NCBI GenBank assembly: GCA_963921425.1
Contig: OY992834.1
Coordinates: 20,907,923-20,971,922 of the forward strand
Reading direction: 5' to 3'
DNA: 64,000 bases
From: Dryas octopetala
Lineage: Eukaryota > Streptophyta > Magnoliopsida > Rosales > Rosaceae
The position numbers and the translations under genes are program-made. The notes beneath the pieces were generated by a model. The model searched no databases. It was given only the letters and a program-made list of their open reading frames with translations, and was not told the DNA's origin. This document shows, piece after piece, positions 10,918 to 23,000 of the stretch. How positions within the stretch are numbered: the first letter of the stretch is position 1; every line of letters begins with the position of its first letter.

Positions 10918-12377
10918 CCTAGAAAGCAAACAAAAGTCACAATAAAAAAATTTAGAAGTTTGAACATAAATTATCTTCCAGGATCAGGAGCATTGCTATT
11001 TTCCTTCTTCTTTTTTTTTGGTAGACAAAGAGTCACAGACTAAAGCCGTTTGTGCAATTTTATTACACTATCACTATTAAGTATGAAATCATAATATGAT
11101 TGCACAGTGCACACATTTCAATGGTAAAAGTTACAAAGCTCGAAGATAATAAACATATAAATAAAGGCACAGTTAAAAGAGGATATTAGCTCCAACAGAG
11201 TTGAGGAAAACACAGGTCCTTTTTTTATTACCTTAATTTTCCCAGAAAACAAACAAAGCAGAAACAGAAGGCTGTTAGGTCAAACATAAACCATCTATAA
11301 CACAACAAACAAGGGTGGAGCCAGAGATTTTAAATAGCAGGGGTCAAACAAATAATGAATAAGAATGAAAAAAACAATATTAGTCTACATCTAAATACAA
11401 ATATTGTAGAGGGAAGCCATTGCATTAATTACATGAAATCTATTAATTTGTTACGAAAGCACTTTGTTTAAGAATCATAACAAGTTGGTTTTCCTTTTTA
11501 ATTAGTAAATAGATTCAATAAACAAGAATGCTTTTATAAAGAACGAATGAGTGTATCTCATAAGTTTCAAAAGCTAAAAAGGATTGCAGGACTTAACTCT
11601 CAGCTGATTGATTGAAAGAATACAGAACAGAATGCATTTCTAATTTTTATGGTGAAAATAAAAATTGAGAAGAAGAAAAAAAAAAAAAAGGCAGTGCATC
11701 ACAAGTACACACAACACTAACAAAGGAAGAAAGGAACGTAAAAACAGAATATGTATAAAGAACAGTGGTAACTCACTTGGTAGGGATAATTTGTATCAAG
11801 CATAAACATCATCCAAAAATGATAAACAACATTATTGAAAATATACAGTGGCTGATACCATAGTGCTCATCACTAAACAAAACCATAGGCTGTGTTAACT
11901 CGTGAAACATATAAAACCAAAAAAAATGGGTGTTTCTACTGCTTCCTCTGTATTTTTATTGTCTATACTCAATGCTAGGCAGAAGCTGATATAAGCAGAT
12001 GTACACTAAATTGTTACCCAAAAAAAAAAAAAAAGCAATATGAAACTATTGCAATAATACAAATCATAAAAATTAAAATTAAAATTAAAAAAAACTCCTA
12101 AAACCCGACGGATACACAGATCACATGAATACGTTTACTACTTTCTCAAAATTTGGTAGGGGCTAAGCTAAGACAACAAAGCCCTAAAATATTTCCAAAA
12201 GCTTCCAAATACATAGAAACGAAATGACAAATCCAAGAGAGAAATCCAAAGAGGGTTTTAGAAATAAAGAAAGTGAAATTCAAAGCAAAACATGCACTGA
12301 AAAAAAAGACTGTTTTACATACTGAACTCCGATCTATATTGCTACGCCAAAATAAAAAATGTGAAAAAAATTCAAAC

Positions 12378-12409
<32 letters not shown>

Positions 12410-12481
12410 CCCCTCAAAATTACAGATAGGCAAACGAAGAGAGAGAGAAGTGAGAGAGAAGTGAAGCTTCAGAGGCGATAC

Positions 12482-12620
12482 CTGATGAACAACGCCGACC
12501 GTCGTCGATAAGAGTGAGGATCGCGCGAGGATGGTGCCGGCGACGGAGAATCACGCGATTGTCGAGTGTCGGTGTCGGAGTCGGAGTGTGAGTGTGAGTG
12601 AGCAAGAGAGAGAGAGTGAG
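12482..12620 (-). other. SGS3 5' untranslated exon and promoter-proximal region
   Basis: On the minus strand, GTTCATCAG is followed by GTATCG at 12481, a good donor that pairs with the acceptor TTTCTAG at 10919. This gives a leader intron of about 1.56 kb. The exon is CG- and CT-rich, as plant leaders are. The transcription start is not determined. Upstream (12620-12770) holds CT-rich sequence and no other gene. The 1.56-kb intron itself contains only A-rich non-coding sequence, with an A-run at 12382-12409. Confidence 0.6.
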
Positions 12621-12774
12621 AGAGTCAAAGCGAGGAGCAATGGCGTGGAAAAGCATGTCTTAAGAAGACCATGCCTTTTTATTGGGAGCCCAACCCTCTC
12701 TGCCCTAGCGCACTTGGTTCCGGATTCCAAATCATGTTTAAAACTTTTTTTTTTTTTTTGTTTTGACTCTTGAG

Positions 12775-13540
12775 TAACAAACTATACTACTTTTTTATTT
12801 TAAAAAATCATGTTGTGAAAATAAACTATACTCATTGTTAACAATGGTTATAAAAAAACTTATAAAAACTATATTTATGCTCTAAAAAAAAACCTGAATC
12901 ATTCATGTGGCAGTGTTGATTTTATTTGGTGTATAAATTAGGATTTGCATAGATATAAGGCCTTCTACTATAGTCCCCAAAAAAGGGACCTAAAACCCAA
13001 AATGGGTAACATATGCACACTATGAGCGGAAAAGAAGACCCAAAAGTGCATGACACCCAGTGTTACTGAAAAATGGGTATCAGTTATACCCAAACCCAAA
13101 ATTGTATGGCCCACCCATGTGAAACCCACAGGAGGAGAGAGAAACATACGCGAGCTGCTGACTTTTGCGCAGGAGTGGGCCCCTATTAGCCCGGCTTTGC
13201 TCCTCTGCGCCTCTGGCACGCGTGAAGGTCACCAACGGTCAGGATGAGTGGACCGTTGATGGATGATTGACCACAATTAAAGGACCATTAGTCCTCTTTT
13301 TTTTTTTAAAATGGAGCACCCATATGAGCGGGCCATTGGGAATCAACGGCCCAAATCGCTCAATAATTTTTGTTTCGTTTTAATCATTAAAAAATCTATA
13401 AAAATTTGGGAAAAAAAATCTAAAAAATCTCAATTGCTATATTCCCCAAAATTACATATATATCTATCATGCACCACCCATAGCTCTTCTTCAAAAACAT
13501 CAATTTTTGACACCAAATTTATACAAAAGTTTTGTTATCA
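12775..13540. other. Intergenic stretch upstream of Harbinger-type remnant
   Basis: No host gene is recognised. From about 12960 the sequence becomes more GC-rich and polyproline/Lys-like in several frames. It may be the 5' terminal part of the transposon whose accessory gene lies at 13541, but I found no inverted terminus. Confidence 0.35.
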
Positions 13541-14277
13541 CCATGGCTAGTAAAGGAAATTCGTGAAGATCCCCTAGTGAAGCCTTGGCTAGAGGAGTCT
13601 CAACTCATGTCTTGGTGCCAATCTAAGAAATAATGTGCTTTGAGATGAAACTTATGTAATTTTCAAGCGTAACTTAAGGGGTCAAACCGTGCATGGTATT
13701 GGCGGCGCTAAAGCACTATAGAGGGAGATGGTGCGGGATTACACCAAGTTTTATAGTTCGTTGATGGAGGCCGAGCGAATGCACCAAAGCGGTGCAAATG
13801 ATGCCAACACGATAATTTTTTTTTTTTGTAATTAATTAGTATTTAATTGTGAGATGCTATGTTTATTCGGTTGTTTATTTATCAATCATATTTATTTAAT
13901 TTTATGATTTTAGTTTGCGCAAGTACTTTTTTTAGGACAAGATTGGAAAAAAACTTCAATATTTATATGTTTGGGACCAATTACGGGAAAATGCAAAGTA
14001 AACGTAGGCGAACACTACGGCCTGGTTGAGTGAACCAGAGACCCCCACCACCGACGATTTCGACACTCCCGAAAATGACAATTTTGGTCCAACAATTCCA
14101 CTTGACGCAGACAATGACCCACTAGCATTTCAACCAATAGGTCCTTCATGGCCAAGGCCACTAGGAAGAAACCATTCAAAGCGGGCCAAGGCAGCTAAAC
14201 CCCACCAAGTTCATATGGTTGAGGCAGTTGATGATTTGAATGAAAATTCAAAGTTTTTTCATACAAACAAGACTTGA
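13541..14277 (+). pseudogene. Harbinger-type ORF1 / NAM-associated Myb-like protein, broken
   Basis: Fragments in shifting frames match the architecture of the Myb/SANT-like accessory protein of PIF/Harbinger elements, also called NAM-associated proteins. There is an ATG with MASKGNS, then LAALKHYREMVRDYTKFYSS with MHQSGAND. A probable intron (about 13811-13915) follows. Next comes KKLQYLYVWDQLRE, matching the conserved HCW/W-LR stretch, and then an acidic linker leading to PWPRPLGRNHSKRAKAA, the RPIGRKxAK signature of this family. At least three stops or frame changes interrupt it. The transposase partner is not seen. Function is presumed lost. Confidence 0.6.
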
Positions 14278-14289
14278 CAGAAAACATGC

Positions 14290-15761
14290 AAAGAAAGAAA
14301 TAAAAACAATAAAGGAAGCAAGAGAGAGGTCGAGGACCGAGAGGCAGCAAGAATGGGAAGAACATAATATTATGGTGATTAACAATATAAGGTACAATCA
14401 AATCCAAATAAATTCGGAAACATATGCATATTACTAACGAAATTCCTGCTCAAACACCTATCCCCACAAAAATTTCCGCTCACAACAATAAGCGGCAAAC
14501 AAGGAAATAACTACATAATCTTTAAAAAAAATACAAAAAAATGACATGTAAACAAGATTAACGTAATCTGAAGATGTCGAGAAAAGTTAAAGTAGTGCAA
14601 TCAAAATTTGGAAAACATGATGGTTTAATAAAAACCTTAGGGTGATGAAGGAGTGCATTCGAATTTTCTGTTGTCAAAAACAATTATGTCTCTACCCACA
14701 TATGCAAGCTATCACCCAAAAGTGTAATGATTAAGACTAAATTTGCATTTGAAGTTAAATAATTAACCTTATCCCCAAGAATTATTTATAAAGTTAATTT
14801 GTATTGAAATATTTAAGGATTATATATTATAGAAATAATATTCCTCAATTTTTAAAATTGGGTCCGTTGAGGAATTTAATATCCAAGTGTCAATGGTTAC
14901 GTGAAAATTTAAACCCTAACCAACCACCTTCCACCTGTCACACAACCATCATCCTACGTGTATACCTCTATCCACGTCACCACATTCGCAAAGAAAACTC
15001 CTTTACAAACTCAAGTATGCAAATCGCCCAAATGACATGTTCATATCACCAAGTATGCAAACCACACAAATGCTAATTCAAATACTTATACCAAGTAAAC
15101 ATGGAAACAAATAATAACACATCATCATATAGTCAAGTACATGGCAAATCCAAAGTACTGGTTTTGTCCACATATCAATAACCACTAGTTATGTACAAAA
15201 AAGGAATGTATAACCAAAATGATAGATCTTGTTAGTGATACCAAGAAAAATTCATAGGTGAACTTTAACGGTATCACACAATAAATTCGACAATAATGGA
15301 AGTAAATATTAGGTCCTTATTGTGTGACACACCCATTGATGATTCTAATCGAAAATATAGTAGCTATAAAAAATCAAGTTGCTATCTAAGGGAAAGTGAA
15401 GACTAATTAAAAACCCGGCCAAACCACACACAAACTCATCCATATTGTAAATCAAAATCAATTATAACACATAGTTTAATGATGTTACCTATTTCAATGT
15501 GGCAATACATGTTAATGGTGATGAAACTATTTACAATTTTCATCTTCACTTTTAACTTGAAAATGTTGTTGTCACTTTGTAATAGAGATTTGCCTATAAA
15601 AAAAAAAACTTTGTAATAATGTGAATTTTACATATTCTATGTAGCTTAAAAGTTTGAAATTTGACTGCACCTATAAGTGAAAAATGATTTGGTACAATGC
15701 TGAAGGTAGAGAAAAATGTACGTGTTTCAACGCTTTTTATAAAATTTCTCTTTTAATTTTG
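14290..15761. other. AT-rich intergenic stretch
   Basis: No gene, repeat pair or motif that I can support. Short open frames are Asn/Ile/Lys-rich, as expected by chance at this base composition. Confidence 0.45.
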
Positions 15762-17143
15762 AAATCAAGTAGAGTTGAGAAGAAAAGGAATCCATACTAT
15801 TCTCACTATCTGCATCATCACCGGGGATATTAGGAGGGTCATGACCACAAATGAGAGAATCTTTCCCTTTACCAGCAACAAACCCTAGAGGTAAAGACAC
15901 ATTAAAGAAAAACTTACCACCCAAATCATATTGAACATCTATTCCCTTAACCTGCATGCCAACAGGAGCATTTACCCTCCCCCACTAGAACCTTTAGCCT
16001 TAGCCTTACTTTTGGACTTAGGCTTTGAAGCAAAAGCTAGAAGTTCAGAATTAGTTTGAGCGCCAGAAAGCATCTTAGAGCTAGAAAACACCTGATCATT
16101 AGAAATGTCCATTAAAGCTTTCTTTTGATTGTTAGACTTAGACTTACCAGCAAAAACAACCTTCACATTTTCAAGATCAACCATCTTCCCAAAACCAAAG
16201 GAGCCATCATAAATAACTTTGGGTATAATATCATGCTGAGAAGATCCTCCAACCTCAGAAGCATTCTGCAGAATATTAAATCTAGAACCAGAACCATCAT
16301 TAGCCATATCCTTACCAGGGACATCAGTAGCTTTAGACTTACCAACACTAGAATTAGAAGCACCATTAGCAGGCTTCTTCCTCCATTTTGGCTTAACAAA
16401 CATCCACTCACCATGAAGGTTCTTTGGACCCTCATCCCCAAAAAGAATGGGGCCTCTAACAAGCTTAGTAGGACCATCTTCCATAGCATGATGCTCACCA
16501 TCATTAACAAAGGTTTCCATCTGAGCTTCAACCTTAGCTGCCAAAAAACTAGGACAGTTATCCCTACCATGCCCATAACAACCGCATTCAAAGCAGACCA
16601 ACTTAATACTCTCATAAACAACATTGAAAACCTTCCCCTGAACTTTGATAAAAGGAATCAAAGATTTACTAAGTCAACCACAACAGATATCTGAAAAAAC
16701 TTCCCTCTAGACTGCCCCAAAGTATGGCCATCCAACTTAATGGTACTACCCAAAATGTTACCAATAGCAAAAATAATCTCATGGTTAAAATACTCAACAT
16801 CTAATCCAGAAATTCAAGCCCAAACAGCCATGTGAGTTACCTTATCTTCCAATGGATTGGAGTCAGGCCTCTAATGCTGAACCATAACATGTTGACTAGC
16901 CACAAACCAAGGACCACTAGTGAGAACCCTCTGCATATCCTCCTCCAGAATGAATTTAGCAATATAGTAGACATTCTGGATATCTACCAGAAACATTGGG
17001 CCCTTCACACCCCACTTTTGAGCAACAAATTTTGCTTATTCTGATGCTCTTGGCACTCCTTGTGCTAAAGCTAATTTAGTCTAGTTCTTTTCTTTGAGCT
17101 TCAGTCCCCAATGTACACAAAAAAAAAAAATCAAGTAGAGTTG
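15762..17143 (-). mobile_element. L1-type LINE ORF1 fragment with 16-bp target duplication
   Basis: The 16-bp sequence AAATCAAGTAGAGTTG occurs at 15762-15777 and 17128-17143 and brackets a 1350-bp insert. On the minus strand the insert encodes plant L1 ORF1. From the right come a DUF4283-like region (WGVKGPMFLVDIQN, ILEEDMQRVLTSGPW), then the CCHC knuckle (CFECGCYGHGRDNC, near 16580-16545), then a Lys/Ser-rich tail ending near 15780. Two or more in-frame stops interrupt the DUF4283 part, and a break lies near 15960. ORF2 is absent. The right end has a run of about 12 A on the plus strand, which is the wrong side for a normally oriented L1. Confidence 0.75.
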
Positions 17144-18650
17144 TTTTAAAGGTCCATTGATTTTCATTACTAAATTTCAATAATTTTTTAGTTTAGGTAC
17201 AAAAATTAAATAACAGTTTAGATTAGGTATTAGTTGAAAAGTCAAACAAAATAATAAAGTAAAAAGTATTAGAATTTACAAATATTACATCACATAGCAC
17301 TATAATAAAAAAATAAAAATAAAATTACATTAATTTATACTATATTGTCTTAAAAAAAAAAATCAATTCAGTCACAACTTAACTGTGACTGTCTTGGTAA
17401 ATTGTAAGAGACATCTCACACAACTATACTATGTATTATTTTGAGTAAAAATATTATTTTGACCTCTATTTATATTATATTGTAGTATAATTTCTCTTAA
17501 AAAAATTTAATTAAGTCACAACTTAACTGTGACTGTCTCACAACTTAGATGTGACTGTCGTTCAGTCACAGCTAAATTTGAAGTTGTGAGTGTCGTTTAG
17601 TCACAACTAAATATGAAATTGAGACTACATTAGCAAATTTTCAAGATAATATAAAAGCCTCAAAGCAATTTTGTCAAAACCTTATAAATTTTAACTAACA
17701 ACCATCATATGTGAGCCAAAAGACAAAAATGTCAAATGGAAAAGGCTCAAATCTAGGGGCCAACATATTTGTGACATAATCTAAAAAACTACATTTAAAT
17801 TTGATAGTTTAATTGAAATATTATATGGTTTTTATGCTATACCAAAAAATTATTAGGATTTAATTTTTTATTATAATTTTCTATTATTTTAAAGGTCCAT
17901 TAATTTTAACTACTAAATTTCAATAACCTTTTAGTTTAGGTACCAAAAATAAATAATATTTTAGATTAGGTACTAGTTGAAAAGTCAAATAAAATAATAA
18001 AATAAAAGATATTAGAATTTACAAATATTACATTACATGCCACTATAGTAAAAATATAAAAATGATATTACATCACAAATATTACATTAATTTATACTAT
18101 ATTGTATTAAAAAAAAAATCAATCAAGTCACAACTTAATTGTGACTATCTTGGTAAATTGAAAGAGACAACTCACACCACTATACTATGTATTTTTTTGA
18201 GTAAAAGTATTGTTTTTACCTCTATTTATAATATATTGTAGTATAATTTATCTAAAAAAAATTCAATTAAGTCACAACTTAACTGTGATTGTCTCACAAC
18301 TTAGATGTGACTGTCGTTTAGTCACAATTAAATTTAAAGTTGTAAGTGTCGTATAGTTACAACTAAATGTGAAGTTGAGACTACATTAGCAAATTTTCAA
18401 GATAATATAAAAGTCTCAAGGACAATTTTGTCAAAACCTTATAAATTTTAACTAACAACCATTATATATGGGCCAAATGACAAAAATGTCAAATAAAAAA
18501 GACTCAAATCAAATGGGCCAACATGTTTGTGATATAATCTAAAAAACTACATTTAAATTTGGTAGTTCAATTGAAATATTATATAGTCTGCATGCTATAC
18601 CAAAAAATTATTAGAATTTAGTATTTAATCTTAATTTTCTATTGTTTTAA
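17144..18650. repeat. Two direct ~745-bp repeats inserted as a pair
   Basis: The sequence starting AAAGGTCCATTGATTTT at about 17151 recurs from about 17891 (AAAGGTCCATTAATTTT) and runs in register to about 18640. The two copies are roughly 90% alike by eye. Each carries motifs of the form AGTCACAACTTAACTGTGACT, small dyads repeated three to four times. TTGTTTTAA occurs before the first copy (17141-17149) and after the second (near 18643), as a 9-bp target duplication would. There is no coding capacity and no clear terminal inverted repeats. Class unknown. Confidence 0.65.
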
Positions 18651-19345
18651 TTAATAAATACTTTTAAGTTTTTCTTTCCCAAGTAGAGTAATTTCACTAG
18701 ATTTCCAAATAAGTTCTTTTTAATATATTTACAAAGCGAAGTTTTTTAATTATAAAGGTGAAAAAAAAATAAAAAAGAGAGAGAGAGAGAGAGGGGGAAC
18801 GTGAAGACTGTGGAGTCATAGACCACCAAGTGCACATTAGTCGCCAAGCCCACAGTTGGGCCTTAGTCCCTAGGTCTTGAGTCCATTCTTGAGCTTCACC
18901 TCATTCACTAGACCTTTCGGGCCTATGAACATGTTTATAGTCTCTTGAGCCTTTTCCTTAGCCTAAGTCTAGGCAAACAACAGTATGAAGACCATTCGAG
19001 CCTTGTCGTTTCCATGTCTACGATGTGTAGTTCTGCTCAATCAATATGGGTATCAACATTAAATATTTTTTGTAATAATAGATATTCTATGTTTTAACTT
19101 TTAATGCTTTTTATAAAATTTCTCTTTTTATTTTGAAATCAAGTAGAGACGTAGAGTTGTTTTAATTAATAACTACTTTTAAGTTTTTCTTTCCAAAGTA
19201 GAGTAATTTAACTAGATTTCCAAATAAGTTCTTTTTTAATCAGATTTACTAAGCAAAGTTTTTTAATTATAAGGTGGAATTAAAAAGAAAAGTAAAAGAA
19301 AAAGGAGGAACGGGGAGTCATAGACTACCAAGTGCGTTTACAAGA
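18650..19345. repeat. Tandemly duplicated promoter-distal segment of the RBR copy
   Basis: The stretch from TTAATTAATA through CTTTTAAGTTTTTCTTTCC to CATAGACCACCAAGTGC at about 18655-18835 recurs at about 19155-19335, and a third relative lies at 49915-50075 upstream of the full RBR gene. The 18836-19100 interval between the first two is unrelated sequence of unknown origin. (GA)n runs lie at about 18778-18794 and 19686-19710. This places the left edge of the RBR duplication near 19163. Confidence 0.6.
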
Positions 19346-19520
19346 TTTCCTTAGTAGGTTCATTTTTCCTTCTTCTATAAGAAAACAAAAAAGGCAAAGC
19401 GGCCAGGCCGAAAAAAGTACGTGAAAAAGGCGAATACGGGTGTTGAGTGGGCCCGACGGCAGAAAACAGATTCGTCAATATCCGTCACAGCGAATCTCAT
19501 CAGTCGTAACGGTGAGAAAT

Positions 19521-19528
19521 TTTGGCGG
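19521..19528 (+). promoter_or_regulatory. E2F-type site TTTGGCGG, truncated RBR copy
   Basis: Matches the plant E2F consensus TTTSSCGS. It is conserved at the equivalent place (50398-50405) before the full-length RBR gene. RBR genes are known E2F targets, so this fits autoregulation through the E2F-RBR pathway. Binding is inferred. Confidence 0.6.
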
Positions 19529-19619
19529 TAAAAAAACACCTAACGTACATGACGTGTCGCGACGCCATTGGCCAGCGATGTATGTATGCATGTGGAGCAT
19601 GATGGCATGCCATGTTATT

Positions 19620-19627
19620 TTTCCCGC
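19620..19627 (+). promoter_or_regulatory. E2F-type site TTTCCCGC, truncated RBR copy
   Basis: A canonical TTTCCCGC lies inside TTTTTCCCGCGCG and is conserved at 50497-50504 in the other copy. It lies about 60 bp before the GA-rich leader, a typical proximal promoter position. Confidence 0.65.
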
Positions 19628-20020
19628 GCGACCTCAGTCAGGGTTTCCCCATAAAGAGGCCCCAAAAACCAAACCAAACCAATTTAGAGAGAGAGAGAGA
19701 GAGAGAGAGAGGAACAGAAGAAAGACAGAGAGACTGAGAAGCTCTGCTTCAGAAACCCTCCTACTCCGAGTCTCTGATTCAATTCGATCCGAGTAAACGC
19801 CGTCGTTTTTGTGTGTTGATCGTCAACTCTTGAAGAACTCACACTGAAAGATCATACTGAGCAAATTTGTATGCTTTTTCTTTTCCATTCCTGAAGTTTC
19901 AAATTTTTTTGGCTCGGCTTTTCTTTTTGTCACGTCTTTTACAGTGATTGATACGAAATCCCGGGTTTTTTTCGTCATTTTATTAATGATTCTGATATCT
20001 GATCCTGTTTTGAAGGTCTT

Positions 20021-23000
20021 ATGGAGGAACCTTCTCTTTCATCCAGTTTAGATATTCTAGAAAAAGATTATGAGGATGCAATTCGGAATGAGAGAGTGTT
20101 TATCAATGAGGAGGAGAGCTTACTTGGATCCATGAATTTATCTGGTGTGAAGGTATGCTTTTAAAATTGCACTAATCAGGAACATACATGTGGTATTTTC
20201 ATAGAATTAAATTTTGAAAATTTCTTCCATTTGTTTGAGGTTTCCAAATATTACCGAATCGAAATTGTCGAAATTTTGTTAAAGTTTAAATTGTTTCAGT
20301 GTAAATTTCCAATGAAATCGAAATTCTTTCGAAGTCTTCTTTGAAATTTTCATATTTTTTAACCTTCGAAATCCAAAATTTAATTCTTTGGGTATTTTAA
20401 ATGTTTTTTTTTTTTTTTTCCATTGGTTCTGTTTCGCTTAGAGGGAATTTGTTGATACGTTTCATTTATTCTATTATGTTAGAGGAAGTCTGATTCAATA
20501 GCCTCCCCAACAAAGACAATTACAAGTCCACTCTCTCCCCATTGCTCTCCTGGAAGCACTGCAATGACAACTGCAAAGTGGCTTCGGACCTTTATTTCTC
20601 CACTTCCGTCGAAACCCTCAGCCGAGCTGGAGGGCTTTCTGGCATCATGTGAAAGGGATGTTACTAATGATGTCATACGTAGGGCACAAATAATATTGGA
20701 GGCCATATTTCCAAGTAGTGCCTTGGGACTCATGGACAACATCTGGGCAGAACAACGAAGATTGGAAGCACTCAAGCTTTATTATAGAGTTTTGGAGGCA
20801 ATTTGTAGGGCAGAGGCTCAAATACTGCATGCAACTAATTTGACCTCTTTGTTAACTAATGAGTGGTTCCATAGATGCATGCTAGCCTGCTCTGCTGAGT
20901 TAGTCCTGGCAACACATAAGACCGTCACAATGTTGTTTCCTGCAGTATTGGAGAGGACAGGTATTACAGCTTTTGATCTTAGCAAGGTGATAGAGAGCTT
21001 CATTATACATGAGGAATCTCTCCCAAGAGAGTTGAGACGACATCTGAACTCATTGGAAGAACGACTTTTGGAGAGCATGGTTTGGGAAAAAGGTTCCTCA
21101 TTGTACAATTCTTTGACTGTTGCAAAACCTTCCCTCTCAGCAGAAATAAATCGTCTCGGGTTACTAGCAGAACCAATGCCATCTTTAGATGCAATCGCCA
21201 TGCATATCAACTTCTCTTGTGGATGGTTGCCTCTAGTACCTTCTTTACAGAAGCATGAGACTTCACCAGGTATTTTATTTCATAAAATATTTATATGTGT
21301 TTATATTTATCATTAACTTATAAGGATGCCCTCATTTGAAGAAAAGTAGGACAACATTGTTGGGGCCCATGATTATGAGAACACTTAGTGGCAAATGATA
21401 AAGTAATGTACTAAGTGGTGAGTTTGTCTTTATATTGTTATTTTTCAGGTCAGAATGGAGATATCAGGTCTCCGAAGAGACCCTGCACAGATTATAGGAG
21501 TGTATTGCCGGAGCAAAATTCCCTTACATCTCCTGTGAAGGATCGACTCCTGGCCTTAAATAACCTTAATTCAAAGCTGCCACCACCTCCTTTACAGTCT
21601 GCATTTGCCAGGTATGAGTCTCAAGTCCCAGAAAGTTGTAAATCTAATTTCTCTGTAGCAACTTGCTGCTTCATCTGTTCTCTTAATGGCATTATACATC
21701 TGACATTCATATGTGCAGTCCAACACGTCCAAATCCAGGAGGTGGAGGGGAAACATGTGCAGAAACTGGAATTAATTTTTCCTTTATCAAGGTGTGGCGG
21801 TGCTCCAAATAATTAATTTTTTTTTTTTTGCTGTAAAGAATCATAGAGAATCCTTGTGATTGACTTATAATGGATCTGTAGAAGGTTTTTAGGCCTGTCT
21901 TTTTGTTCACAAATTTTATATTTCATTGAAGAGGATTTGTGTTGTAGATATTAGTTTATGCCAATGAGGATCAATTTGTATGGCATGTTTAGCCACTTGA
22001 AACCTCATAATTCTGCTTTATTAGGTTTATCCTCTGCTTTACACAGTATATTTCTTATATTTAGATTATCAAGCTGGCAGCTGTCAGAATCAATGGTATG
22101 GTTGAAAGGTTGCAACTGTCTCAGCAGATCAGAGATAATGTTTATCGTCTCCTTCAACAAATAATTGATCAGCAGACATCTCTCTTTTTCAACCGCCACA
22201 TAGACCAGATTATCCTTTGTTGTTTTTTTGGAGTTGCAAAGGTGTGATATAACTTCTGATAGTTTTCTGGGCTGCTGGGAAATAATTTTATTTTCTTACT
22301 CAGCCACTGTTTTCTGTTTGCAGATTTCTCAACTAAGTCTAACATTTAAGGAAATCATAGACAACTATAGAAAGCAACCACAATGTAAACCACAAATTTT
22401 TGAAAGCGTATTTGTTGATTCGTCATCAGCACGCCAGAATGGGGTATGATGCCTAATCTTTACTCTCATGACTGTCCGTTTTCTGAGTGAATTCTAACCC
22501 TTCTCATGTTCTGGCAACAGAGGCCAGGACAGGAACATGTCGGTATTATTACATTTTACAACGAAATATTCATTCCTTCTGTAAACCGTCTTCTAGTTGA
22601 GCTAGGACCTGCTGGTACAACAACTGCAAGTACTAATTCAGTTCCTGAAGCTAACAACTGCAATGATGGTATGCTTTTGCTAACAACTCATGTGTAACTG
22701 CCACATTGTATTTATGGTTTGTTTTGAAAAATTCATTTCTATAACTCCCTAATAACATCTTGTTTTACTGGCCAATTAGCTCAATGTCCTGGATCACCTA
22801 ACATTTCCACTTTCCCAAGTGTCCCTGATATATCTCCAAAGAAAGTATCTGCAGCACACAATGTTTTTGTCTCTCCATTGCGATCATCTAAGGTACTAGT
22901 TTAGTTTAGTTCTTTTGAGTCATCACTATTCCATTTTTTTTTCCTTTTTTCGCAAATATGTTGATTCTTATATATGACTTGCCTCTTAGAATAAAAGAAA

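Noticed and set aside
16125-16694. 189-codon plus-strand frame over the LINE fragment
   Set aside because: It is antisense to L1 ORF1. The minus strand carries the CCHC knuckle and DUF4283-like motifs.
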